Shown: positions 13,541 through 20,515 of the stretch, one piece after another
Position numbering within the stretch: the first letter of the stretch is position 1
Layout: every line of letters starts with the position of its first letter
DNA from: an uncultured Blautia sp.
GTDB lineage: Bacteria; Bacillota; Clostridia; Lachnospirales; Lachnospiraceae
Direction: 5' to 3'
NCBI GenBank assembly: GCA_934424575.1
Contig: CAKRXU010000030.1
Location: 1-34,043, forward strand
Length of the DNA stretch: 34,043 nt
The notes under the pieces: generated by a model
The model's database searches: none
The model's input: the letters and a program-made list of their open reading frames with translations, nothing else
Told to the model about the DNA's origin: nothing
Program-made: the position numbers and the translations under genes

Positions 13541-14332
13541 ATGGGAAAAACAATAACTATCTGCTTTACCAACAACAAAGGCGGCAGCGGCAAATCTACG
13601 ACCTGCTCAAACCTCGGCGCAGCCATGGCACGCGCCGGAAAGAAAGTTTTGCTGGTTGACGGCGACATGCAGCTGAACCTTTCACTGGCCATTTTTCCAG
13701 AGGACTGGGTTCTGGAGCATGCCCAGGGAGAGAAGAATCTCTACTACGCGATCGGTAAGCAGGAAGATCTGACAGATTATATCGTGCATACACCATACGA
13801 AAACCTCGATCTGATTCCGTCATCCACACTGATGAGCTCCATCGAGTATGAACTTTTTACCAAATGGCAGCGGGAATTTATCCTGAAGAAATGTCTCCAG
13901 AAGATCAAAGCCTCAGGCGTTTATGACTACATCCTCATCGATGCACCGCCAACCCTCGGAGGCTGGGTCATGAACATCCTGTGCGCTTCCGACAAGGTTA
14001 TCATCCCCGTAGAAGCAAGCCCGTGGGGAATGTTCGGACTTGCAAATATGTTCGAATTCCTGGGCGAAGTCAAGCAGATCGCGCCAGATCTCGAAGTTGC
14101 AGGTATCGCAGTGACCAAAGTCGACACTCGTAAGAATTATTTCAAACAAACCATGGAAACTTTGCATCAGCTGGACAACATCCACGTATTCGACAACCTG
14201 ATCCGTGTCGACAGCACCATCGAATGGTCTCAGGACAACAGCATTCCGGTCGTAGAATACAAGAAATCCAGCAGAAGCGCGAAGGAATATACAGAATTAG
14301 CCAGGGAGGTAATGGATTATGTCAGTAGGTAA
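13541..14332 (+). CDS. ParA/Soj-type ATPase
   Basis: This 263-residue ATPase belongs to the ParA/MinD group. The deviant Walker A motif NNKGGSGKSTTCSNLG (residues 10-25) contains the signature lysine. DGDMQLNLS (about 40-48) is the A' motif and YILIDAPPTLGG (about 129-140) is Walker B. ParA proteins bind DNA non-specifically as ATP dimers and position plasmids, chromosomes or protein clusters. No ParB is encoded next to it; instead the following gene overlaps by 14 bases and encodes a basic Lys/Ala-rich protein whose start, SVGKDSILRAA, resembles the short ParA-stimulating N-terminus of ParB-like partners. The operon therefore looks like an unusual two-gene positioning system. An AGGGGAGGA ribosome binding site precedes the ATG. 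Confidence 0.92.
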   Translation: MGKTITICFTNNKGGSGKSTTCSNLGAAMARAGKKVLLVDGDMQLNLSLAIFPEDWVLEHAQGEKNLYYAIGKQEDLTDYIVHTPYENLDLIPSSTLMSSIEYELFTKWQREFILKKCLQKIKASGVYDYILIDAPPTLGGWVMNILCASDKVIIPVEASPWGMFGLANMFEFLGEVKQIAPDLEVAGIAVTKVDTRKNYFKQTMETLHQLDNIHVFDNLIRVDSTIEWSQDNSIPVVEYKKSSRSAKEYTELAREVMDYVSR

Positions 14333-14696
14333 GGACAGCATTCTGCGCGCTGCAAACGCAGAAGCCAAAAACACAGAAGCAAAAACAGCACCAGTAAAAC
14401 CAGCAGAAGAAGCAAAGGCTCCGGCAGAAGCCAAAGAAGCACCAAAGGCAGAGACCAAAGAACCAGCAGCCAAAAAAACTCCTGCAAGAAAACCAAGAAC
14501 CACAAAAGCAAAAACCACAACAGCCAAGAAAGCGGCACCAAAGAAAACCACAACCCGCAAAAAATCCGTAAAAACTTCCGTTCTCACACCAGAGAATTCA
14601 GAAGAACTTCAGAAAGCTTTTGTTAAAGAAAAAGCCCCGGAAGAAGTCTGCGGTTCCGTTCAGGTAAACGAAGAACTCCCGGTATATCTCCTGTAA
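14319..14696 (+). CDS. Histone-H1-like Lys/Ala-rich protein, partner of the ParA gene
   Basis: This 125-residue low-complexity protein has three parts. Residues 1-15 (MSVGKDSILRAANAE) could be a ParA-contacting peptide. Residues 16-90 are almost only Lys, Ala, Pro, Thr and Glu, with a strongly basic second half (KKTPARKPRTTKAKTTTAKK) like the DNA-binding tail of H1-type proteins. Residues 91-125 are an ordinary acidic end (SEELQKAFVKEKAPEEV, VNEELPVYLL). It overlaps the ParA gene by 14 bases in another frame and has its own GGAGGT at 14305-14310. Non-specific DNA binding and recruitment by ParA are inferences from composition and position. The A-rich repeats also make this gene prone to length changes. 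Confidence 0.85.
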   Translation: MSVGKDSILRAANAEAKNTEAKTAPVKPAEEAKAPAEAKEAPKAETKEPAAKKTPARKPRTTKAKTTTAKKAAPKKTTTRKKSVKTSVLTPENSEELQKAFVKEKAPEEVCGSVQVNEELPVYLL

Positions 14697-14744
14697 TCCT
14701 CAGTGAAGGCAAGGCGGTTATCAATATTGATATTTGACCAAAAT

Positions 14745-14796
14745 AAAATCAGGTTTCCACACGACAGATAGTATCGTGCGAAAACCTGATTTTTTA
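14745..14796. terminator. Bidirectional terminator after the parA operon
   Basis: A 12-bp stem (14745-14756 with 14782-14793) with an inner CACGA/TCGTG hairpin has A and T runs on both sides. It serves the parA operon and the convergent DUF2798 gene. Confidence 0.88.
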
Positions 14797-14814
14797 TTGT
14801 TTAATGGAATTTTA

Positions 14815-15306
14815 TTACATTTCAGATGCAGTCTGGCGAGCACCCTCTTTTTCAGGGAAAATATGTCTGAAAATGAAGCGTACAAGCGGTCCTACGTAAA
14901 TGAGCTGCAGGAAAAATGCTGCCGGGAAATTCATGGCAGTAGTTTCAATCCATACAGCGATGAACTGACTTCCGGCATTTTTGAAAAACAGTGTTGCAAA
15001 AAAGCTCATCAGCGGACACATAAATGCGATGGATGCAACAGAGATCGCAAGGATCATGCTGAATGGATGGCAGTTTCTGACATCAACCATACGTGCTGCA
15101 CAGGCAAAAGCCAGTTTGGACACGATAAAGAAATCAAGAATAAATGCGATCGGTCCCATGAATGTCAGTTCATGAAAAGCAGAAAGAAAAACAGAGTTTG
15201 TCATCTCGCCGACATTCAGTCTGATGTTATAACAGATCATGCTGTAAACCATGAAAAATACCATAATAATTGTAAAGATTACTTCCTGAAATTTGTTTTT
15301 AGGCAT
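14815..15306 (-). CDS. DUF2798 family membrane protein
   Basis: This is a 163-residue integral membrane protein with four predicted membrane segments: about 8-28 (VIFTIIMVFFMVYSMICYNI), 47-68, 86-107 and 122-145. They form two similar pairs, the usual layout of two DUF2798 repeats. The function of the family is unknown. I chose the ATG at 15306, preceded by AAGGAGG on the minus strand (15313-15319); the longer upstream frame lacks such a site and would add a non-hydrophobic leader. A good promoter with an operator-like palindrome lies upstream, so it is a separately regulated single gene. Confidence 0.85.
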   Translation of the reverse strand: MPKNKFQEVIFTIIMVFFMVYSMICYNIRLNVGEMTNSVFLSAFHELTFMGPIAFILDFFIVSKLAFACAARMVDVRNCHPFSMILAISVASIAFMCPLMSFFATLFFKNAGSQFIAVWIETTAMNFPAAFFLQLIYVGPLVRFIFRHIFPEKEGARQTASEM

Positions 15307-15399
15307 AAAAAATCCTCCTTGAATAAATAAATTAAGATACAAGAGCATGTGTTGTTCGTTAATCATTCAGGGAGAATGTGCGTTTCCAATTAGACCATA

Positions 15400-15446
15400 T
15401 TCAATTGACAATTGCAAATTATACTATACATAAAGAAGAAATGCAA
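15400..15446 (-). promoter_or_regulatory. Promoter and MarR-like operator of the DUF2798 gene
   Basis: On the minus strand TTGCAT (15441-15446) and TATAAT (15418-15423) are separated by 17 bases. Just downstream, TTCAATTGACAATTGCAA (15400-15417) is a near-palindrome of the sort bound by MarR-type repressors. No MarR gene is in the window. Confidence 0.55.
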
Positions 15447-15521
15447 GAGAAAAATTAAACTTTCCCGGGTTGACTTAAAATTTGTGATCAGAAAATAAGC
15501 AAAAATTAATATTCACGAAAC

Positions 15522-15550
15522 TTTACAGAGAAAGATGCATGTGATAAAAT
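15522..15550 (+). promoter_or_regulatory. Promoter of the Ig-like surface protein gene
   Basis: TTTACA (15522-15527) and TAAAAT (15545-15550) are separated by 17 bases, 88 bases before the ATG at 15638. The rest of 15307-15637 shows no gene. Confidence 0.6.
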
Positions 15551-15637
15551 GACTTCAATAGTGGAGAATTTTACCATACGATAAAGTATAGAAACTATTT
15601 ACAGATGTTTTTTTAATAAGAAGAAAGAGGGATAAAA

Positions 15638-17104
15638 ATGAGTGCAGGGTTACATTCAAAATGGAATCGTACTTTAACCTGGATGTTGTCGGTGGCTCTT
15701 ATTGCTCAGGGTGGCGCAGTAGTATATGCCGGTGACCTGGGAGATGAAACAGCAGTCGAAGCTTTTTCTGAGGATAGTTACGAAGCTGATGATGCAGCCA
15801 GTGATCTGGAGTTCTCAGGAGATGAGGAAACTGTAATTGAAGACAGTACAGATGACAGCACAGAGAATATTGATGCAGAGATCAGTGAGGGAGACGGACA
15901 GGCAGATGCTGATTTCCAGTCTGAAGCAGATTTCACCTCTGAAGTTCAGGTGGAAGAGGAAACTTCAATCGCAGATGGGATTTATCTTGGCGATGTACCT
16001 GCTGATAATTCTATCGGTCAGATCGTAGATGGCAATGTTGTATTCAATGGAGTTTCTGAGGATACCAGTCTTTTTGTACCGGTTTATGGCGAGAAGGGTG
16101 GCAGCAAAATCGCAGTCAGAGATATGACATGGGAATCCAGCAACGAATCTATTGTGACTATTTTTGACACAGACTCCGACGATCAGTTACAGTTAAGAAG
16201 CCATAAGGCAGGTGGTGCTGTTGTAACAGGAACTTACCAGCCAACAGATGAGAATGGGGCTGCATCCGGCGAGCCAATGACTATCAGTATTCGTGTTTTT
16301 GTTAAGGGAATTGCACTTGATGCAGGAGCTGACAGCATTCAGTTATCTTTAAATGAGGAATTGTCTGCACAGGCAATTGGCTACAAACTGATCGATGGAA
16401 CAGGTGAGGATGGTATAGCAGCAGATGGACAGGATGTTACCTGGAATGTGGATGATCCGCAGATCGTAGAAGTGGATAACAATGGAAATCTGACTGCGAA
16501 AGCTCCTGGTGAGACGGCTGTAACTCTTACATGGGGTGCATTCACGGCAACCAGCAAGGTAAGTGTTACCGGTACAGGAATAAAGCTGACACCAGCCAGC
16601 CGGAGCATTAAGCAGACCGGTGCAACTATCATTTTTGCAGAGGCATGGGACGGTACAGAGAAAAATGACAGTCCGTCAGTTACATGGACCAGTTCCGATC
16701 CATCTGTCGCAACAGTTGATGATAAGGGAATCGTTACCGGCATTGGTACAGGTACAACTGATATTGTTGCAACCTGGAATGGGGTTCAGTCCGAACCACT
16801 TCAGATCAAAGTCACACCAGCTACAGATGTATCTGTAACGACACAATGGGAAGACAGCGGCGCACTTACAGTTCGTCCGGATCAGGTTGATATTCAGTTG
16901 CTTTCCAATGGATTTGAATATGACAGCATTACACTTGGTACAGATACCGAGTGGAGACATGTATGGGTACTTCTGGATTCTCAGGATGAGGACGGTGTTC
17001 CGATTACTTATGATGTTGTAGCTGCAGCCCCAATTGGATATACTGCTGAAGTACAGGGCAGCGTTTCTGATGGATTCACTGTAATATACCGACCAGTAAA
17101 ATAA
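15638..17104 (+). CDS. Secreted protein with Big_2 Ig-like domains and a CnaB-like domain
   Basis: This is a 488-residue exported protein. Residues 1-31 are a signal peptide (hydrophobic WMLSVALIAQGGAVVYA, cleavage near YAG). Residues 32-110 are very acidic, with Asp/Glu/Ser repeats. From about 215 to 390 there are at least two Big_2-type Ig-like domains (VTWNVDDPQIVEVDNNGNLT, VTWTSSDPSVATVDDKGIVT, each followed by a Gly-Thr strand). Residues about 395-488 resemble a CnaB domain (VTTQWEDSG, RPDQVDIQLLSNG, TYDVVAAAPIGYTAEVQG). No LPXTG motif, C-terminal membrane anchor or surface-binding repeat is present, so it is either released or held non-covalently. Adhesion or matrix formation is the usual role of such proteins; no ligand can be named. 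A terminator follows. Confidence 0.88.
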   Translation: MSAGLHSKWNRTLTWMLSVALIAQGGAVVYAGDLGDETAVEAFSEDSYEADDAASDLEFSGDEETVIEDSTDDSTENIDAEISEGDGQADADFQSEADFTSEVQVEEETSIADGIYLGDVPADNSIGQIVDGNVVFNGVSEDTSLFVPVYGEKGGSKIAVRDMTWESSNESIVTIFDTDSDDQLQLRSHKAGGAVVTGTYQPTDENGAASGEPMTISIRVFVKGIALDAGADSIQLSLNEELSAQAIGYKLIDGTGEDGIAADGQDVTWNVDDPQIVEVDNNGNLTAKAPGETAVTLTWGAFTATSKVSVTGTGIKLTPASRSIKQTGATIIFAEAWDGTEKNDSPSVTWTSSDPSVATVDDKGIVTGIGTGTTDIVATWNGVQSEPLQIKVTPATDVSVTTQWEDSGALTVRPDQVDIQLLSNGFEYDSITLGTDTEWRHVWVLLDSQDEDGVPITYDVVAAAPIGYTAEVQGSVSDGFTVIYRPVK

Positions 17105-17123
17105 ATGGGATCATTCAGGTCAT

Positions 17124-17157
17124 AAAGCTCTCAGTATAATAATGCTGGGAGCTTTAT
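17124..17157 (+). terminator. Terminator after the Ig-like protein gene
   Basis: An 11-bp stem (17124-17134 with 17145-17155) with one G-T pair ends in a T-rich tail. Confidence 0.75.
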
Positions 17158-17241
17158 TGATTATAATTGCAATATTTTTTCAATAAGAAACAGAAAGTGT
17201 TTTATATTTTGAAAAAAACTGTCCACAATTTATGCCACATA

Positions 17242-17345
17242 TTGCAAGATATGAAATTTTATGTATAATTTTATTTATCGAATCGGCGAGTATGAAAGAG
17301 AAAAACCGTATATTCAGGAAGATACCTGGGTATACGGCTTTTTTA
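17242..17345 (+). ncRNA. Candidate small RNA: promoter followed by a terminator
   Basis: TTGCAA (17242-17247) and TATAAT (17264-17269), 16 bases apart, could start a transcript near 17276. The hairpin CCGTATA/TATACGG (17306-17312, 17331-17337) with an inner AGG/CCT pair and a T run ends it near 17345. The transcript would be about 70 bases and holds no gene. The same hairpin works as terminator for the regulator gene on the other strand, so the promoter is the only independent sign, and AT-rich DNA can give such matches by chance. Confidence 0.35.
17306..17345. terminator. Terminator of the HTH regulator gene (bidirectional)
   Basis: CCGTATA (17306-17312) pairs with TATACGG (17331-17337), with A runs on the left and T runs on the right, so it works on either strand. 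It lies just beyond the stop of the minus-strand regulator. Confidence 0.75.
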
Positions 17346-17348
17346 TTA

Positions 17349-18812
17349 TTAAGAAAGTTTACCGGTTTCAAGCTGGTGTATAATACTTTCTACATATGCG
17401 GCAGCCTCATCCAGAGAGAAAAAGCTGCTTTCCTGCATATTCTGGAGGTAATCAAGAAATGTTTCCAGAAGTCCATATTCCTGGATAGTAAACAGCATGA
17501 CTTCTCCATTGTATTTCTGAAAGATCAGTGTACCGACATTTCCACGGATGCAGAGATGCAGGTTAGATGGAAGATGGTTTAATGGCTTTTGCAGGATTCT
17601 GTAAGAACCTTTGCGGCAGCTTTCGGCAACTCCGCGCAGCATCGCAATTCGATGTTCGACAGTAAATTTGTGATAAAAAACTTCTGGAATCTCGGCAGTC
17701 CGTCCAGAAGCGGCAAATTGCAGAAGTCCATCAGCAGTAAAATACACATAAGTCTGGCTGTCTGTGAGTCTTTTCATATTTCCTTTAAAAGCAAGGGCAG
17801 CCTGTGTGAAAATTTCTCTGCTATGCGGAATATCATAATTAAATGCCTGTTTCAGAATCTTTTCGCTGATAAATGGTGTAATACAGACTTCCGGTTGAAG
17901 GGCAAAAGTAGGTGCTTCTTCAGAGACTTCAAAAATTGTATTGAAAACATTTGAAAAGTTATCTGGCAGAAAGGCAGTTGGCAGAAACAACTGTGAACAC
18001 TGTTCCAGATAAGTATTGTACATTTCCTGAAGCATATGTATTATATCAGAACTGCGGTAAAAAATTCCCGATTGTCCGTCGGCTGCGCACATTAATGCGG
18101 CATCGGAAGTCAGGATCATACATGGGAAAATGTTCATATTTTGGTAATGCGATGGAATATTATCATAATAATACCATAATGTATAATTTAATCCAGACAT
18201 GTAGATCGGGAAAATTTCATACAGATACTTCAGATTTACAAGTTCATGCTGTTCTGTAAAGGTGTCTTCACTGTTCAGGCAGAGGATATGCTGAACCTCC
18301 AGAGTGTCTGACGGAGCCAGCGTGGAGAGCAGATGAAAAACGAACTCATGATCCGGCTGGAGAAACAGTGAAATTCTGCCACAAGATCTGGAAGATTCTG
18401 ACAGCAACATTTTGTGGATGAAATAGTTGACAGCCTGAAGAGAGGTCAGACCTATGCAGTCGGATTCCTGGTTATTCTGGATGATTTTGGAAGAAAAAAT
18501 AAATTCATCCGGAGATACAGAGGAATGACTGGGAAAGTGACAGATAAAATTTTCGACGCTTTTACGTTTGTAATAAACTTCCGGATCGATCACGGTTACT
18601 TCCCAGGCTTCTTCGAAACGCTGTGTTTCTGCTGGCGTCAGATGCATAAACTGGGCCATTTTTTCAAAAATATCTTTGGGTGGCGGGTTGCGCTTACCAC
18701 TGATCAGTTTGTACATGGTAGAGCGGTCGATCCCGCAATATTTGGTCATAGGTGCAACTTTGATGTGTTTGGTTTTGATATATTCGGTAAGAACATCCGA
18801 AAATGCTGACAT
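17349..18812 (-). CDS. XRE-type helix-turn-helix regulator, large
   Basis: This is a 487-residue protein with an N-terminal XRE-like helix-turn-helix (residues about 8-65: MTKYCGIDRSTMYKLISGKR, then the PAETQRFEEAWE helix). A long C-terminal region of about 400 residues shows no domain I recognise. It has no membrane segment or signal peptide and is rich in aromatic residues and His/Cys, perhaps a ligand-binding domain. Related large XRE regulators occur in Lachnospiraceae. GGAAGGAG precedes the start. The gene follows the HicB-like gene on the same strand after 53 bases without a visible terminator, so they may be cotranscribed. Its target may be the neighbouring surface protein gene, but nothing in the sequence proves this. 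Confidence 0.8.
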   Translation of the reverse strand: MSAFSDVLTEYIKTKHIKVAPMTKYCGIDRSTMYKLISGKRNPPPKDIFEKMAQFMHLTPAETQRFEEAWEVTVIDPEVYYKRKSVENFICHFPSHSSVSPDEFIFSSKIIQNNQESDCIGLTSLQAVNYFIHKMLLSESSRSCGRISLFLQPDHEFVFHLLSTLAPSDTLEVQHILCLNSEDTFTEQHELVNLKYLYEIFPIYMSGLNYTLWYYYDNIPSHYQNMNIFPCMILTSDAALMCAADGQSGIFYRSSDIIHMLQEMYNTYLEQCSQLFLPTAFLPDNFSNVFNTIFEVSEEAPTFALQPEVCITPFISEKILKQAFNYDIPHSREIFTQAALAFKGNMKRLTDSQTYVYFTADGLLQFAASGRTAEIPEVFYHKFTVEHRIAMLRGVAESCRKGSYRILQKPLNHLPSNLHLCIRGNVGTLIFQKYNGEVMLFTIQEYGLLETFLDYLQNMQESSFFSLDEAAAYVESIIHQLETGKLS

Positions 18813-18865
18813 GTTAAAAACTCCTTCCGGGTTGATTTGATATGATGAAATCCGGAAAAGGAATT

Positions 18866-19144
18866 TTATTCATCCCATCCTTCATAAAAACGGATATTCA
18901 CAGAAATATTCCGGACGATATCTCCTTCCTCAAGTTCCAGGTCGTCTGCATCAGAAACCGGCGGGAGCTGGCAGTCATCCTCATCCAGTTCCAGAGAGAT
19001 CCAGTTGTAAGCTGCAGCATTGGCTTCCTCAATTGCTTCATCCAGAGTCTCGCCCTCTCCGAAACAATCCTCAAGATCCGGGAAAAATCCCTTATAAGTA
19101 CCTTTATCAGTTTTGCGGAATACCGCAGGATAAATAAATTTCAT
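18866..19144 (-). CDS. HicB-like antitoxin-family protein, solitary
   Basis: This is a 92-residue acidic protein with the HicB partial RNase H fold: MKFIYPAVFRKTDKGTYKGF, FPDLEDCFGEGETLDEAIEE (residues 21-40), then ANAAAYNWISLELDEDD. The 'FPDL.dCft.GdT.eEA' pattern is the family signature. HicB antitoxins normally neutralise a small HicA toxin encoded next to them and carry a C-terminal DNA-binding domain. Here no HicA frame is visible on either side and the C-terminus is too short for a clear HTH or ribbon-helix-helix domain. It is therefore probably a stand-alone HicB-family protein or a remnant. GAAGGAG precedes the start. The large HTH regulator follows in the same direction. Confidence 0.85.
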   Translation of the reverse strand: MKFIYPAVFRKTDKGTYKGFFPDLEDCFGEGETLDEAIEEANAAAYNWISLELDEDDCQLPPVSDADDLELEEGDIVRNISVNIRFYEGWDE

Positions 19145-19197
19145 GTATATACATCTCCTTCATTTTTTAATCAGTGTTAATAGTATATCATATCAGG

Positions 19198-19226
19198 TGG
19201 AAAAAAAGCAGAAGATTTTGTATAAT
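19198..19226 (+). promoter_or_regulatory. Promoter of the HAD phosphatase gene
   Basis: TGGAAA (19198-19203) and TATAAT (19221-19226) with 17 bases between lie 50 bases before the ATG at 19276. Confidence 0.5.
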
Positions 19227-19275
19227 GGTGGAAAATGAACGTATAGTTTGCAGAAAAATACAAAGGAGACGTGAA

Positions 19276-20106
19276 ATGGCAGTCAAACTTATCGCCAGCG
19301 ACCTGGACGGGACCCTGCTGACAAACAAAAAAGAACTTTCTCCGCGTACAAGAGAAGCCCTTGATCTGGCGGCAGCACAGGGAATCTACCTTGTGCCGGC
19401 AACGGGCAGATCCTTTGAATCTGTACCTGAGATGATCCGTGAGTACCCGGGAGTGGAATATCTGATCACAGCCAATGGCGGCGCTGTTTATTCTGTCAGC
19501 GAAAAGAAGCGCGTTTACCAGTGCCTTATGACACCGGAGTCTGTAGACGCTGCGATTGCTGTAAGAAAAAGAGAAAAAATGGTCATGGAGGTCGTCATCG
19601 ACGGTGTTCCCTACGCAGAGGAAGCGTATGTCAGAGATCCCATCCGCTATCTGGCGACAGAGTACGGGGCAAGATATATCAAGGCAACGAGAGCTCCAGT
19701 GAAGGACATCATTCAGTTTGCAGCGCAGCATGCGAAAGAACTGGACAGCATCTCCTTCGTATGCAGCCATGAGGACAGGAACCGCCTGTATGCATCCCTG
19801 GAGGATGAGATCCCGGATATCTACGTGACTTCCTCTGTGTCGAATCTTCTCGAAATGGGGCACAAAGATGCAGGGAAAGGCAAAACTCTATTGTGGCTTC
19901 TGGATAAACTCGGGATCTCCCCGGAAGAAGCGATGGCATTTGGTGACGCAGACAACGACAGCAGTATGCTGGAAGCGGTAAAATACGGCATCGCAATGGG
20001 AAATGCCACCGAAAACTGCAAGAAATCCGCCGCCTGCGTGACCGGAACAAACGAAGAAGACGGTGTGGCCGAGGCTATTTTATCTCACATAAAATGTGAA
20101 ATTTAA
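19276..20106 (+). CDS. Cof-type HAD family phosphatase
   Basis: This 276-residue cytosolic phosphatase of the HAD superfamily, Cof/IIB group, acts on sugar phosphates or similar small phosphoesters. Motif I is IASDLDGTLL (residues 5-14) with the nucleophile Asp8 and acid Asp10. Motif II is in PATGRSF. Motif IV is FGDADNDSSMLEAV (about 215-228), followed by GIAMGNA. The C2B cap lies between. I chose the ATG at 19276 because AAAGGAG (19262-19268) precedes it and the protein then begins directly with the usual MxVKLIASD strand; the longer upstream frame has no ribosome binding site. The substrate is unknown. The trp promoter starts only ten bases after the stop. Confidence 0.92.
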   Translation: MAVKLIASDLDGTLLTNKKELSPRTREALDLAAAQGIYLVPATGRSFESVPEMIREYPGVEYLITANGGAVYSVSEKKRVYQCLMTPESVDAAIAVRKREKMVMEVVIDGVPYAEEAYVRDPIRYLATEYGARYIKATRAPVKDIIQFAAQHAKELDSISFVCSHEDRNRLYASLEDEIPDIYVTSSVSNLLEMGHKDAGKGKTLLWLLDKLGISPEEAMAFGDADNDSSMLEAVKYGIAMGNATENCKKSAACVTGTNEEDGVAEAILSHIKCEI

Positions 20107-20115
20107 CTAACCCTA

Positions 20116-20144
20116 TTGACAATGAAAAAAAATCGTGGTATTTT
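20116..20144 (+). promoter_or_regulatory. Promoter of the trp operon
   Basis: TTGACA (20116-20121) and TATTTT (20139-20144) are separated by 17 bases, just upstream of the T-box leader. No terminator is seen between the HAD gene and this promoter. Confidence 0.75.
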
Positions 20145-20154
20145 ATAGAAAATT

Positions 20155-20446
20155 CGATTTAGTTAATTAAACCGTTGAAGCGGAGATAAAAACTATCATG
20201 CGCGCACAGAGAGTCCGGGAGGGTGAGAGCCGGGTGGAAATGCAGATCGTTAAATGGACCGCTGAGGGCACAGGGAAAGGCGATCGCTTAGTATTCTGTG
20301 ACGTGAGGCATACGTCAGTTGCCGGGAATATGCAGGTATTCCGCAAAGCGCACGGGTCATTCCGTGAATCAAGGTGGCACCGCGGGTGAATTTTAACGCT
20401 CGTCCTTGACAGAGAGCAGATTCTGTCATGGGCGGGCTTTCTTTTT
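20155..20446 (+). promoter_or_regulatory. Tryptophan-specific T-box riboswitch
   Basis: This leader RNA senses uncharged tRNA-Trp and lets transcription continue into trpE when tryptophan is scarce. Stem I can be closed by GCGG (around 20178) and CCGC (20259-20262). The specifier is TGG at 20255-20257, followed by A as usual. A GGGTGAGAGCC element (20221-20231) fits the distal stem I bulge. The T-box core AAGGTGGCACCGCGG lies at 20371-20385; its bulge TGGC would pair with the tRNA end NCCA having G as discriminator, which tRNA-Trp has. The terminator hairpin is at 20398-20437. Confidence 0.93.
20398..20446 (+). terminator. T-box terminator hairpin
   Basis: GCTCGTCC (20398-20405) pairs with GGGCGGGC (20430-20437), allowing G-T pairs, and TGACAGA/TCTGTCA forms the inner stem. 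A T-rich tail follows. It competes with the antiterminator formed around the T-box core. Confidence 0.9.
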
Positions 20447-20515
20447 GGTAAAAAAGGGCCTGGCAGACAGGGATGTGTAAGAGGAGTAAACAGAACCAGT
20501 CAGGAGGTATGATCC

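Noticed and set aside
14297..14587. Hydrophobic open frames opposite the Lys/Ala-rich gene
   Set aside because: They are the reverse complement of A-rich lysine/alanine codons, which always gives Leu/Phe/Val-rich frames.
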